From contig JANTGJ010000010.1 of NCBI GenBank assembly GCA_024762975.1, forward strand, positions 1 to 50,360: a DNA stretch of 50,360 bases, given 5' to 3'. A program made the translations under genes and the position numbers. The notes below the pieces were generated by a model. The model was not told the DNA's origin. It searched no databases and worked only from the letters and a program-made list of their open reading frames with translations. The stretch comes from Candidatus Krumholzibacteriia bacterium (GTDB lineage Bacteria; Krumholzibacteriota; Krumholzibacteriia; LZORAL124-64-63). Shown here in pieces: positions 1-9,507 of this stretch (the stretch's first letter is position 1; each line of letters opens with the position of its first letter).

Positions 1-230
1 CCCAGAGCAACGATCATCTGGCTGCCGGCAACGACCGCGTCGGCCGGAAGCACCTGCACATCCGAAGGCAGGACCGGCCGCAGGTCTTCGCAGGCCACGA
101 GATCCGTGCCCCGGTTGCGACATCCGTCGCGAATCGCTTCGATCGCTCCGCGGAGATCCGCCTTGGTCGGATTTCCAAAAAGTCCGAGCGTCGAAATTTT
201 CAGGGGGAATTTCGTTTCTTCGTCCGTCAT
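1..230 (-). CDS. nadK: NAD kinase, N-terminal part (runs off window start)
   Basis: Reverse translation gives MTDEETKFPLKISTLGLFGNPTKADLRGAIEAIRDGCRNRGTDLVACEDL...VVAGSQMIVALG, the NadK N-terminus. Start codon overlaps the dxs stop (ATGA). Confidence 0.75.
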   Translation of the reverse strand, partial: MTDEETKFPLKISTLGLFGNPTKADLRGAIEAIRDGCRNRGTDLVACEDLRPVLPSDVQVLPADAVVAGSQMIVAL

Positions 231-2140
231 GACGCGCTCTGTGCCCGCGTACCGCCCCGCTCATCACCAGGGGCCCACTGCCGGATGCGCTCCGCGATCC
301 CGGCCGCATCCAGATTCAGGTTCGCCAGAAGCTCTCCCCGTGCCGCATGTTGCTGGAACTCGTCGGGAATGCCGAGCATCCGCACCCGCGGTCCCCCGTC
401 GATCCCCTGAGCATGGGCCCATTCCAGGACACCCGAGCCGAACCCGCCCGTCAGCGCACCCTCCTCGGCAGTGATCACCAGCGAATGGCGCGCGAAAACA
501 TCAGCCAGTTTTTCCTCATCCAGCGGTTTGATGAATCGCATGTCCACCACCTCGACGGCCAATCCTTCCTTTTCCAGATCCTCGGCCGCCAACAGGGCCG
601 GATGCACCAGGGAGCCGACCGCCAGAATCGCGAGAGATTCTCCCCGGCGGAGCGTCTCAGACCTGCCGATGGGGATGGGACTCGCCGGGCCATCCAGCGG
701 AACGCCCAGCCCCGAACCGCGCGGATACCTCAGGGCCGAAGGTCCTTCCGTGCGAGCCAGGCCGGTGGCCAGCAGATGACGTAGCTGATTCTCATCCCGC
801 GGCGCCATCACCATCATCCCCGGCACCATCCGCAAATAGGTATAGTCGAACACCCCGTGGTGCGTCGGCCCGTCTTCGCCCACCAGCCCGCCGCGGTCGA
901 TCGCGAAAACGACCGGCAGGTGCTGCAGGGCCACATCGTGGATGATCTGATCAAGGGCACGTTGCAGGAAGGTGGAATAGATCGAAACCACCGGACGTTG
1001 GCCGCAGCTGGCCAGGCCGGCAGCAAAGGTCACCGCATGGCCTTCGGCAATGCCGACATCATGGAATCGATCCGGGTGCTCTTCCTTCATGCGGCCCAGC
1101 CCGGTGCCTCCGGGCATGGCCGCAGTGATGCCGTGGATCGCCGGGTCGTCATTCGCCAATTCGCAAAGCGTATCACCGAAGACGCTGGTATAGCTGGGAA
1201 CCGCCGGCCGAACGGCCTGCACGCCGCGGGATTTGTCGAATTTGCCGACTCCGTGATACTTCGCCCGATCCTCCTCGGCAAAGCGATAGCCCTTGCCCTT
1301 GGTCGTCAGGACGTGGAGCAGAACCGGTCCGCCCATTTCGCGCACGGCCTCGAGAGTCCGGATCATCAGCGGTAAATCGTGTCCATCGAGCGGACCGAAA
1401 TACTTGAAACCCAGCTCCTCGAACAGGATGGTGGGCACGACCAGCTGCTTCAGGCTCTCCTTGATGCGCCCGGCCAACAACTGCGCTTTGCTGCCATGCG
1501 GGATCTTGCCCATCAAGTCCCACAGGTCGGCTTCCATGCGATTGTACTGTTTTCCGCTGGTGATGCGCGTCAGATACTTTGAGATGGCCCCCACATTGGG
1601 CGAGATGCTCATCTCGTTGTCGTTCAGGATGACAATCAGATCGGTGCCCGATTGGCCCGTATTGTTCAGTCCTTCGTAGGCCAGTCCGCCCGTCAGTGCG
1701 CCATCCCCGATCAGCGCGACCACCGAATGATCCTCACCCAGGGTATCGCGGGCGATCGCGAATCCCAACGCGGCACTGATCGAAGTGCTCGCATGTCCGA
1801 CGCCGAACATGTCATGTTCGCTCTCGGCCTGCTTCGGGAATCCGGCAATGCCATCGCGGCTGCGGAGCGTATGGAAACGCTCCAAACGTCCTGTCAGCAG
1901 TTTGTGTGGATAGGCCTGGTGTCCGACATCCCATACGATCTTGTCGCGCGGCGTACTGAAGACGCGGTGTAGCGCCACCGTCAATTCGACGACGCCCAGG
2001 CTGGCACCCAGGTGCCCCCCGGTGTGGGACACGGTCGAGATGATCTCTTCGCGGATTTCCCCGCAGAGCTGGAGCAGTTGCTCTTGCGTCAACTCTTTCA
2101 GATCGTCGGGCCCGGAGATTCCCGGCAGTAGCGGATCCAT
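227..2140 (-). CDS. dxs: 1-deoxy-D-xylulose-5-phosphate synthase
   Basis: 637 aa; GHQAYPHKLLTGR, GDGALTGG, FAIDRGGLVGEDGPTHHGVFD motifs. Confidence 0.98.
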   Translation of the reverse strand: MDPLLPGISGPDDLKELTQEQLLQLCGEIREEIISTVSHTGGHLGASLGVVELTVALHRVFSTPRDKIVWDVGHQAYPHKLLTGRLERFHTLRSRDGIAGFPKQAESEHDMFGVGHASTSISAALGFAIARDTLGEDHSVVALIGDGALTGGLAYEGLNNTGQSGTDLIVILNDNEMSISPNVGAISKYLTRITSGKQYNRMEADLWDLMGKIPHGSKAQLLAGRIKESLKQLVVPTILFEELGFKYFGPLDGHDLPLMIRTLEAVREMGGPVLLHVLTTKGKGYRFAEEDRAKYHGVGKFDKSRGVQAVRPAVPSYTSVFGDTLCELANDDPAIHGITAAMPGGTGLGRMKEEHPDRFHDVGIAEGHAVTFAAGLASCGQRPVVSIYSTFLQRALDQIIHDVALQHLPVVFAIDRGGLVGEDGPTHHGVFDYTYLRMVPGMMVMAPRDENQLRHLLATGLARTEGPSALRYPRGSGLGVPLDGPASPIPIGRSETLRRGESLAILAVGSLVHPALLAAEDLEKEGLAVEVVDMRFIKPLDEEKLADVFARHSLVITAEEGALTGGFGSGVLEWAHAQGIDGGPRVRMLGIPDEFQQHAARGELLANLNLDAAGIAERIRQWAPGDERGGTRAQSAS

Positions 2141-2252
2141 GAGTATTCCTTCGGACGAGTGCGCCAGTTGTGCGGCCGCGTGCGGCTACTTCCCCGTTCG
2201 CCACCGCTGACACGTTCGAATCGAAACTTTACGACCGGGAAGGTATCAAATC

Positions 2253-2705
2253 TTAACCCTGTTCGATCCCGAACGCCAGAGCGAAAAGGGCACCGAGGAT
2301 CATCCCCACCAGCACATGGGCCGGGTGATGCGTACGGGGATCCAGATAGTCGGCCACGCGCAGTCGAAGCGGCCCATTCCTGTCCAGGGATTCCACCAGC
2401 CGGTAGACCACGGCTCGCTGCCGGCGCGAGGCAAAACCCAGTTTCACCGAATCGTGGATCTGAATCACGGCCAGGATCAGGGCGAAACCGAACTCGGAAC
2501 TGCCCCACCCGAGTCGCAGTCCGACCAGCACGGCCAGGCAAGTCAACAGGGCGCCCGGCAGACTGGGCAGACCATAGCTCTGCCCCAGCGCAGCGAGCGC
2601 GAACCGGCGGCGCGCTACGGAGTAGGCCAACAACTTGGCAAACTGGACCACGACTCCGCAGAGCCCGACGACCAACCAGATCGGCAGCCAGCGATCACCC
2701 AGCAC
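2253..2705 (-). CDS. Divergent PAP2 family / DUF212 membrane protein (YuiD-like)
   Basis: Hydrophobic 150 aa protein with ...QFAKLLAYSVARRR...IQIHDSVKLGFASRRQ...HHPAHVLVGMILG. Confidence 0.8.
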   Translation of the reverse strand: MLGDRWLPIWLVVGLCGVVVQFAKLLAYSVARRRFALAALGQSYGLPSLPGALLTCLAVLVGLRLGWGSSEFGFALILAVIQIHDSVKLGFASRRQRAVVYRLVESLDRNGPLRLRVADYLDPRTHHPAHVLVGMILGALFALAFGIEQG

Positions 2706-2730
2706 GTACGCCTCCCCTATCGATTCCCAC

Positions 2731-3642
2731 TCAGTGGTCCCGGTTCCAGAGCATTCGCGAAAGATGGATCAATCGCTCGGTGTTCGTCCGTGCCGGCAGG
2801 GTCTCCTGCAATGTGCGCAGGGCGCTGGCACCGTACCGCTTCATCCGCGCCCGGGTCTTCTCCAGCCCTTCCAGCTTCACCCAGGTCGCTTTGCCTGCCG
2901 CCTGGTCCTTGCCGGCACTCTTGCCCATCTGCTCCGCGGTGGCGACTACATCCAGAATATCGTCAGCGCACTGGAACGCCAGCCCCAGTTTCACTCCGGC
3001 ACTCTCCAGCCGGTCGCAAGCCGATGAGTCCATCCCGGCCAACACGCCACCCAATCCATACGATACACCGAGCAGGGCTCCGGTTTTCCGCCGGTGAATC
3101 TTTTGTACTCCGGCCGATCCGATCTCCTGTCCCTCGCTGTCCAGGTCCTCCTGCTGTCCACCGACCATTCCTGCCGGGCCGATGGCTCGCGTGACCCGGA
3201 TGACCGCAGAGGCAGCCCGGCTACCGGAGTTCTCGGCGATTCGTTGCAGCCCCAGCGCCTGCAGACCATCGCCGGCGAGGATCGCCGTGGCCTCGTCGAA
3301 GGCGACATGACAGGTGGGCTGGCCCCGTCGCAGAACATCATCGTCCATCGCCGGCAGGTCATCGTGGATCAGCGAATAGGTATGCAACATCTCCAGACCA
3401 CAGGCCGCGGCCAGCGCCGCCTCGCGATCCACCGGGGTGCGGCGGCGCCCCGCCGCGGCAGCATCCCAGGTCCACAGCATCAGAACCGGTCGCAACCGCT
3501 TGCCTCCGGCCAACAGGCTGTGCCGCATCGCCGCCCGCAGCCGGGAAGGCACCCCCCGTTCCGCGCGCAGAGTCGCGGACAACATCTTTTCGATGCGGCG
3601 TTGCTCGGACCTCAATTCCGTCTGCCAGGCATCCTGCGTCAT
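2731..3642 (-). CDS. ispA: Polyprenyl (geranylgeranyl/farnesyl) diphosphate synthase
   Basis: GGKRLRPVL, LIHDDLPAMDDD and ADDILD motifs. Start taken at MTQDAW, overlapping the folD stop. Confidence 0.93.
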   Translation of the reverse strand: MTQDAWQTELRSEQRRIEKMLSATLRAERGVPSRLRAAMRHSLLAGGKRLRPVLMLWTWDAAAAGRRRTPVDREAALAAACGLEMLHTYSLIHDDLPAMDDDVLRRGQPTCHVAFDEATAILAGDGLQALGLQRIAENSGSRAASAVIRVTRAIGPAGMVGGQQEDLDSEGQEIGSAGVQKIHRRKTGALLGVSYGLGGVLAGMDSSACDRLESAGVKLGLAFQCADDILDVVATAEQMGKSAGKDQAAGKATWVKLEGLEKTRARMKRYGASALRTLQETLPARTNTERLIHLSRMLWNRDH

Positions 3643-4532
3643 CCGTGATCTCCGCGCCGAGTCCTCTGCATCGCTTCCCAGGTGTTTTCGAGCAGCATGG
3701 CGATGGTCATCGGCCCGACGCCGCCGGGAACGGGTGTAATCGCGGAGCACCGATCGGCCACGGCATCGAAATCCACGTCACCCACCAGACGCGTACCGGA
3801 CTTACGTTCTGGTGCCTCGACGCGATTGATTCCCACGTCGACGACCACGGCGCCCTCACCGATTGCTTCCGCGCCCAGAAAACGCGGGACGCCGATCGCG
3901 GCGACGACGATGTCGGCGGCCGCGCAGACCGCCGGCAGATTTCGGGTACCAGAGTGACAGTTGGTGACGGTGGCGTTGCCCAGCGGCCCCTTCAGTGACA
4001 TCAGCAGGGACAGGGGCCGTCCGACGATCACGCTTCGTCCGACGATCGCGACATTCTTACCGGCCACCTCAATGTCATAGTACTCGAGCAGGCGCACGAT
4101 TCCCTTGGGTGTGCAGGAAACAAAACGTGGCACGCCGGCAACCAGACGGCCCAGATTCTCGGGATGAAAACCATCGACATCCTTGCGCGGGTCGACCCGC
4201 AACAGGACACGCTCCTGGTCCAATCCGGCCGGCAGCGGCAACTGCACCAGAATACCGTCGATTGTGGCGTCCGCATTCAGGCGATCGATCAGCGCCAGCA
4301 CTTCCGGCTCGGGAGTATCCGCCAGCAGGCGATGAGTCTCCTGGTGAAAGCCGACCTCCCGGCACCCCTTCTCCTTGTGCGATACATAGACAGCCGAGGC
4401 CGCGTCGTCGCCAACCAGCACCACGGCCAGTCCGGGCGGGCGCTCGGCTTGGCGTACGCGTGAGGTCAACTCCTCCAGGATCCGATCCCGGACCGGTACG
4501 CCCTTCAGCAATCGAGTTTCCATGCGCTGCAT
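3639..4532 (-). CDS. folD: Bifunctional methylenetetrahydrofolate dehydrogenase/cyclohydrolase
   Basis: ILVQLPLPAGLD, VGRSVIVGRP, TPVPGGVGPMTIAML motifs. Confidence 0.97.
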   Translation of the reverse strand: MQRMETRLLKGVPVRDRILEELTSRVRQAERPPGLAVVLVGDDAASAVYVSHKEKGCREVGFHQETHRLLADTPEPEVLALIDRLNADATIDGILVQLPLPAGLDQERVLLRVDPRKDVDGFHPENLGRLVAGVPRFVSCTPKGIVRLLEYYDIEVAGKNVAIVGRSVIVGRPLSLLMSLKGPLGNATVTNCHSGTRNLPAVCAAADIVVAAIGVPRFLGAEAIGEGAVVVDVGINRVEAPERKSGTRLVGDVDFDAVADRCSAITPVPGGVGPMTIAMLLENTWEAMQRTRRGDHG

Positions 4533-4565
4533 CCTTGTATGCGGTGGATCGACACTTCCGCACTC

Positions 4566-6128
4566 CTACTTGGCGTAGGAGGTCGCCCTCGTTTCACGGA
4601 TCACCATGACCTTGATCTGCCCCGGATACTCCAGTTCGCCTTCGATCCTGCGGCTGACCTCTTCGGCCAAAACTGCCGCATCGGCGTCGCTGACCTTCGA
4701 GTGGTCCACCATGACCCGAATCTCGCGGCCGGCCTGGATCGCATAGGACTTTTCGACACCGCTGAAACTATGGGCGATCTCTTCGAGGTTCTCCAGGCGC
4801 TGTACGTAGGTTTCCAGGCTCTCCCGCCGCGCGCCCGGACGCGAGGCCGACACGGCATCGGCGGCCGCCGTAATGTAGGTGTAGGGCGAGGTGGCCTCCA
4901 CGTCCTCGTGGTGCCCGCCGACGGCGTTGATCACCGTCTCGTTCTCGCCGAACTTTTTGCAAAGGCGAGCGCCGATCTGCGCGTGCGGCCCTTCGACCTC
5001 ATGGTCGACCGCCTTGCCGATGTCGTGGAAGAACCCACACCGGCGAGCCAACTTCGGATCCAGCCCCAATTCCGATGCGATCACCGCCGAAACGGCCGCG
5101 ACCTCGCTCGAATGTTTCAGCAGATTCTGGCCGTAACTGGTGCGGTAATTCAGGCGCCCCACGTAATAATAGAATTCAGGATCGATATTCTGCAATCCGA
5201 CATCCAGACAGGCTTGTTCTCCGATTTCGCGGATCTTGTCCATCATCTCGTCGTGGGTCTTGCTTACGACCTCCTCGATCCGCCCCGGATGGATTCGGCC
5301 GTCGCTCACGAGAATGGTCAGCGCCTGGCGCGCGATCTCGCGCCGCACCGGATCGAAGCCGGAAACAACCACGGCGCCGGGGGTATCGTCGATGATGACA
5401 TCGATGCCCGTGGCCATCTCGAAGGCCCGAATATTGCGCCCCTCCCGGCCGATGATGCGCCCCTTCATATCGTCACTGGGAAGATCCACCACCGAGACCG
5501 TACTTTCGGCCACATGCTCCGAAGCATAGCGCTGGACCGCCAGACTGAGGATCTTCATCGCTTCGCGGCGGGAAGTCCGCTCGGCCTCGTCCCGCACCTG
5601 TTTGATACTGCGGGCTGCGGCCAGTCGGGCATCCGAGACCATATTCTGCATCAATTCCTTGCGAGCGTTTTCGGCGGTCAGACCGGCAATCTGTTCCAAT
5701 CGCCGCAGCTGCTCCCCCGCCATCTTTTCGACCTCGGATTCTCGCTCGACAAGCTTGCGCTGCGCTCCCCGCAGTTCTTCGTCCTGCTTCTCCAGGCGAT
5801 GTTCCTTCTGATCGATGAAGGCTACTTTCTTGACGAGATTGGCCTCCCGCTGATCCAGCATTTCCTGACGCCGACGGCTCTCCGTGCGGATCTGTTCGGT
5901 CTCCGAATCGAAGCGCTGGCGCGACTGATAGAACTCCTCCTTGGCTTCGATCTGAGCCTCTTTGAGCAGATCCCGCGCCTCCTGCTGTGCGCGCTCAAGC
6001 AACGCCTGGCGCGCCGCCTCGGACTGACCCTGCTTTTGTTGTTGAATGGACCGGTGGAGGACCCAACCGATCAGAAAGAAGACCACGGCCGAAGCGGCCG
6101 CAGTGAGGTAGGGTACGTAGGGGGTCAT
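4566..6128 (-). CDS. rny: Ribonuclease Y
   Basis: N-terminal TM plus coiled coil, KH domain (GRIIGREGRNIRAFE), HD domain (FFHDIGKAVDHE). Confidence 0.97.
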   Translation of the reverse strand: MTPYVPYLTAAASAVVFFLIGWVLHRSIQQQKQGQSEAARQALLERAQQEARDLLKEAQIEAKEEFYQSRQRFDSETEQIRTESRRRQEMLDQREANLVKKVAFIDQKEHRLEKQDEELRGAQRKLVERESEVEKMAGEQLRRLEQIAGLTAENARKELMQNMVSDARLAAARSIKQVRDEAERTSRREAMKILSLAVQRYASEHVAESTVSVVDLPSDDMKGRIIGREGRNIRAFEMATGIDVIIDDTPGAVVVSGFDPVRREIARQALTILVSDGRIHPGRIEEVVSKTHDEMMDKIREIGEQACLDVGLQNIDPEFYYYVGRLNYRTSYGQNLLKHSSEVAAVSAVIASELGLDPKLARRCGFFHDIGKAVDHEVEGPHAQIGARLCKKFGENETVINAVGGHHEDVEATSPYTYITAAADAVSASRPGARRESLETYVQRLENLEEIAHSFSGVEKSYAIQAGREIRVMVDHSKVSDADAAVLAEEVSRRIEGELEYPGQIKVMVIRETRATSYAK

Positions 6129-6130
6129 CA

Positions 6131-6168
6131 GCCTTCTCCTCCGGATCTATGTAAAACGCGGAGAAGGC
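6131..6168 (-). promoter_or_regulatory. Hairpin covering the rny Shine-Dalgarno
   Basis: Minus strand GCCUUCUCC(gcguuuuacauagauccg)GGAGgAGAAGGC-UG-AUG; 9-bp helix includes the GGAGGAGA SD. Confidence 0.5.
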
Positions 6169-6348
6169 GGCCAAGAATCGAGGCTACAGGGAAACACCCC
6201 GCCCGGACGTGTGTGCCGGAAGCAACTGAACCGAGTTGCTTCAGGTGGGTCCCCTGTCCCCGGCTTCAGCCTCGACCGCGAAGGCCAAGGCATCCGACGG
6301 GAAACTCCGGAGTCCCGCTGATGAAGTGTTGGCTCACTTGTACGACAC
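6165..6348 (-). ncRNA. ssrS: Probable 6S RNA (ssrS)
   Basis: About 180-nt non-coding gap immediately downstream of zapA, the classic ssrS position. Minus strand folds as AACAC...GUGUU outer pairing, 9-bp apical hairpin GCCUUGGCC-UUCGC-GGUCGAGGC, and 3' bubble hairpin CACCU-GAAGCAAC-UCGGUUCA-GUUGCUUC-CGGCA. Ends are approximate. Confidence 0.62.
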
Positions 6349-6351
6349 CAA

Positions 6352-6684
6352 TCACGCCCCGGGCAGGGATTCGATTTCCTCGTCACGGGCCGGTTCGTCT
6401 CCCAGCTCCTGCTTCAGGAGGCGAACGATTTGCGCAGATCTATCCTCGAGCATGGCCATGGACTGGATGCTGCCTTCCTGGGAACGGATCAACTCGTCGG
6501 CGATATTGATCGCCGCCAGGATGGCGACCTTGGACGTCGATGCCATAGCCGAATTGCGCGCGACTTCGTTCATCCGGTCATGGACAAACTCCGCCACCTT
6601 CTGCACATACTCCGGGTTGGCATCCCCCTTCAGGACGTACTCGTTTCCAAAAATCTTGACTGTGACGCTTTCAGGTTCAGTCAT
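6352..6684 (-). CDS. zapA: Cell division protein ZapA
   Basis: VKIFGNEYVLKGDANPEYVQKVAEFVHDRMNEVARN...VAILAAINIADEL. Confidence 0.92.
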   Translation of the reverse strand: MTEPESVTVKIFGNEYVLKGDANPEYVQKVAEFVHDRMNEVARNSAMASTSKVAILAAINIADELIRSQEGSIQSMAMLEDRSAQIVRLLKQELGDEPARDEEIESLPGA

Positions 6685-6708
6685 GGACCATTTCCCGTGC
6701 CCGTGGCT

Positions 6709-7011
6709 CTAGCCCAGGGCCTCCAACTGCTCCAGGAGGCCTCCGACTTTTGCCTCTACTTCTTTCCGCTTCTCCTCATAGACCTCGAGAGCGCCGGCGC
6801 GCTGGCCGACTTCCTCGAGTTCACTCGTCATCCGTGCATTCCGTTCTTCGAGCTCAGTACAACGCGACGTCAGATCGGCACATTGTTCCCGTAAGCCGTT
6901 GTTTTCCTGGCGCAATTGCTTGATCACCTGAATTGCTTCCAGAACTTTGGCTTCCAAGATGTTGAGATTGCTTTCCATAGCCGGTCTCTTCCTCCTAACG
7001 ACAGGATCCAT
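6709..7011 (-). CDS. ZapB-like coiled-coil cell division protein
   Basis: Short coiled coil (MESNLNILEAKVLEAIQVIKQLRQENNGLREQCADL...) directly upstream of zapA; start possibly internal MESNLN. Confidence 0.65.
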   Translation of the reverse strand: MDPVVRRKRPAMESNLNILEAKVLEAIQVIKQLRQENNGLREQCADLTSRCTELEERNARMTSELEEVGQRAGALEVYEEKRKEVEAKVGGLLEQLEALG

Positions 7012-7041
7012 ACCTGGCGTCGCTCGGGACTCTCCCTAGTC

Positions 7042-9507
7042 CTAACCCTCAGAACTTCTATGCTTTATATCCAAGCGGTCTTCCAGTTCCCGCAGAATAT
7101 TTGCAACTGCCTTGTCGACCGCCTTGGCCTTCAAGTTACCTTTATCGGAACGGAACTTCAAGCGAATTCCATAGGCTCCCCGGCCCTCCGGAACGCCCTT
7201 TCCGCGGTACACATCAAAGAGTTCCTGTCCCACCAGCAACGGACCGCCGGAAGCGACGACGGCTTCCTCTATCTGTCCGTAGCGGACTCCCTCGGGCACC
7301 ATCAGCGACAGATCGCGACGCATCCCGGGAAAGCGTGAGAAGGGTGTGTATTCCACGGGTTGAGGCTTCAGATCCAGCCGATCCAGATCGATTTCCGCGA
7401 CGGCCACCGGCACTTCGATCGCGAATCGATCGGCCAATTCGGCAGCCACCCGGCCCGCAGTACCGACGACGTTGCCGCCACCATCCAGGACACTCCACTG
7501 GTTCCCCGCTTCATACCACTTTTCGGGTCCACCCTCCTGAAGTTTCAAGGGAATGCGCAGAGTCACGGACAGTTCTTCCAGTATGCCCTTTATCTCCCGC
7601 AAGTCTCCCGGCAGGGAATCCAGATCGCCGCCGGTCCGACCGGCGACACCGAACTGCAACAGCAGCGGTTCGTGAGGAAGCTGCTTCTCCTCATCACGGC
7701 GCAGCGGACGCGGAGGCGTGACCGCCGGTAGGTAGACACGGTTCATCTGGAACAGGCGAACCGGTACCGGCGCCCCACTGTTGAGATGCCGTCTTGCGAC
7801 ATGCAGCAGCGAAGGCAGCAGCGCCGTACGCAGTCGGGTATCGCCGCCGTGGTGAGGATTGACGACGGCCAGGGTTTCGGCCCGAGGATCGTCGCCGGGC
7901 AGTTCCAGGTTCTCCAGATCCTTCTCGGCGAAGAAGGTCGAGGTCACCATCTCGTGATAGCCATTGTGCGCGAACCAACTGCGAATCGATTGCTGAACCT
8001 CGTCGATACGCCGCCGAGGGTTGCCTCCGCGCCGCGCCAGCCCCTGGTCGGTTGACAATTGATCGAAGCCATGGCAGCGGGCTACCTCCTCGATCAGATC
8101 CACTTCCTGCAGCAGGTCCCGCCGGAAGCTGGGGATCTCAACCATCATGTTCACCGCACTGCGATTGCTGGATTCGGCATTGCCCATCGGCTGCACCTTC
8201 AATCCCAGATTCTGCAACATCTGCGCGACATCACCCGTCGAGAGTTCCGTGCCCAGCACGCGATTGACCTGCCAGGTGCGAAGCGGTACGGGTTCAAAAT
8301 CCTTGTGGTCCGGATCGGCGCGGTCGGCCCAGTCCGAGACCACGCGGGCTCCGGCATATTCCTGCATCAGATACAGCGCCCGACGGGCAGCCTTTTCGAC
8401 CATTCCCCAGTCGGCGCCGCGCTCGAAGCGATACGACGCTTCGCTGATCAGACCCAGCTTGCGACTCGTAGTCCGTACCCGGCCCGGTGCAAAGAATGCG
8501 CTTTCCAGTACGATGTCCCTGGTTTCTCCGCCGACCTCGCTATTGGCCAGTCCCATCACGCCGGCTACGGCGATCGGACGTTCGCCATCCCAGACCAGCA
8601 GATCCTCGGCCGTCATCTCGCGCTCCTGGCCATCCAAGGTGACGACTTTCTGACCGGCTCCGGCGCATCCGACCCGGATGACATCGCCCCGGATCTCGCT
8701 CGCATCGAATGCGTGCATCGGCTGCCCCATCTCCAGCAACACGTAGTTCGTGATATCGACGATGTTGTTGATCGGGCGACTGCCAACGGCCAACAGTCGA
8801 TTCTGCATCCAGCGCGGGGAATCGCCGACACGAACATCCTTGGCCGCGAAGGCCGTGTAGCGGGAGCAATCCTCGTAGTCATCGATCTGTACCTTGAGCC
8901 CCAGGCTCTCGGCGCTCTGCTGGCTGGACCAGCAACGCGGCGTCGAGACCTTGGTCCCGTAGATCGCCGCAATCTCGCGCGCGATGCCCAGGTGATTCAA
9001 CCAGTCGGGTCGGTTCGGAGTCACTTCGATATCCAGGACCACATCGCGAAATCCATAGAGTTCGTCGGCCGAAGTGCCCGGCGGCAATTCGGTATCCAAC
9101 TCCATGATGCCTTCGCTCTCGACCGAGAGTTGTAACTCGGAAGCGGAACAGATCATGCCGAAGGATTCGATGCCGCGGATTTTCGTCTTCTTCAACTTGA
9201 AATCGCCGGGCAGCACGGCGCCCACACGACCGAACAACACGGTCAGTCCTTCGCGCACATTGGGCGCGCCGCAAACCACCTGAACCTCTTCTCCACTGCC
9301 ATCGTCCACGCGGCAGAGGCTGAGGCGATCCGCATTCGGGTGCTTCTGACGATGCACCACCCGCGCGACCACGACGCCGGGATAACTCTGTTCGTACTGC
9401 TCGATACCTTCGACGTTCAGCCCCGCGGCGGTCAGCTTCACTGCCAGCGCCTCGGGCTCGTCCTCCCAGGCAACGAGTTCCTTCATCCAGTCCACGCTGA
9501 TCTTCAC
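7042..9507 (-). CDS. pheT: Phenylalanyl-tRNA synthetase beta subunit
   Basis: 821 aa; tRNA-binding domain, B5 and FDX-ACB regions recognizable. Confidence 0.98.
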   Translation of the reverse strand: MKISVDWMKELVAWEDEPEALAVKLTAAGLNVEGIEQYEQSYPGVVVARVVHRQKHPNADRLSLCRVDDGSGEEVQVVCGAPNVREGLTVLFGRVGAVLPGDFKLKKTKIRGIESFGMICSASELQLSVESEGIMELDTELPPGTSADELYGFRDVVLDIEVTPNRPDWLNHLGIAREIAAIYGTKVSTPRCWSSQQSAESLGLKVQIDDYEDCSRYTAFAAKDVRVGDSPRWMQNRLLAVGSRPINNIVDITNYVLLEMGQPMHAFDASEIRGDVIRVGCAGAGQKVVTLDGQEREMTAEDLLVWDGERPIAVAGVMGLANSEVGGETRDIVLESAFFAPGRVRTTSRKLGLISEASYRFERGADWGMVEKAARRALYLMQEYAGARVVSDWADRADPDHKDFEPVPLRTWQVNRVLGTELSTGDVAQMLQNLGLKVQPMGNAESSNRSAVNMMVEIPSFRRDLLQEVDLIEEVARCHGFDQLSTDQGLARRGGNPRRRIDEVQQSIRSWFAHNGYHEMVTSTFFAEKDLENLELPGDDPRAETLAVVNPHHGGDTRLRTALLPSLLHVARRHLNSGAPVPVRLFQMNRVYLPAVTPPRPLRRDEEKQLPHEPLLLQFGVAGRTGGDLDSLPGDLREIKGILEELSVTLRIPLKLQEGGPEKWYEAGNQWSVLDGGGNVVGTAGRVAAELADRFAIEVPVAVAEIDLDRLDLKPQPVEYTPFSRFPGMRRDLSLMVPEGVRYGQIEEAVVASGGPLLVGQELFDVYRGKGVPEGRGAYGIRLKFRSDKGNLKAKAVDKAVANILRELEDRLDIKHRSSEG

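Noticed and set aside
4539-6509. 656-aa plus-strand ORF opposite rny
   Set aside because: Antisense shadow of a GC-rich, codon-biased gene; low-complexity translation, and the real product (RNase Y) is unambiguous on the minus strand.
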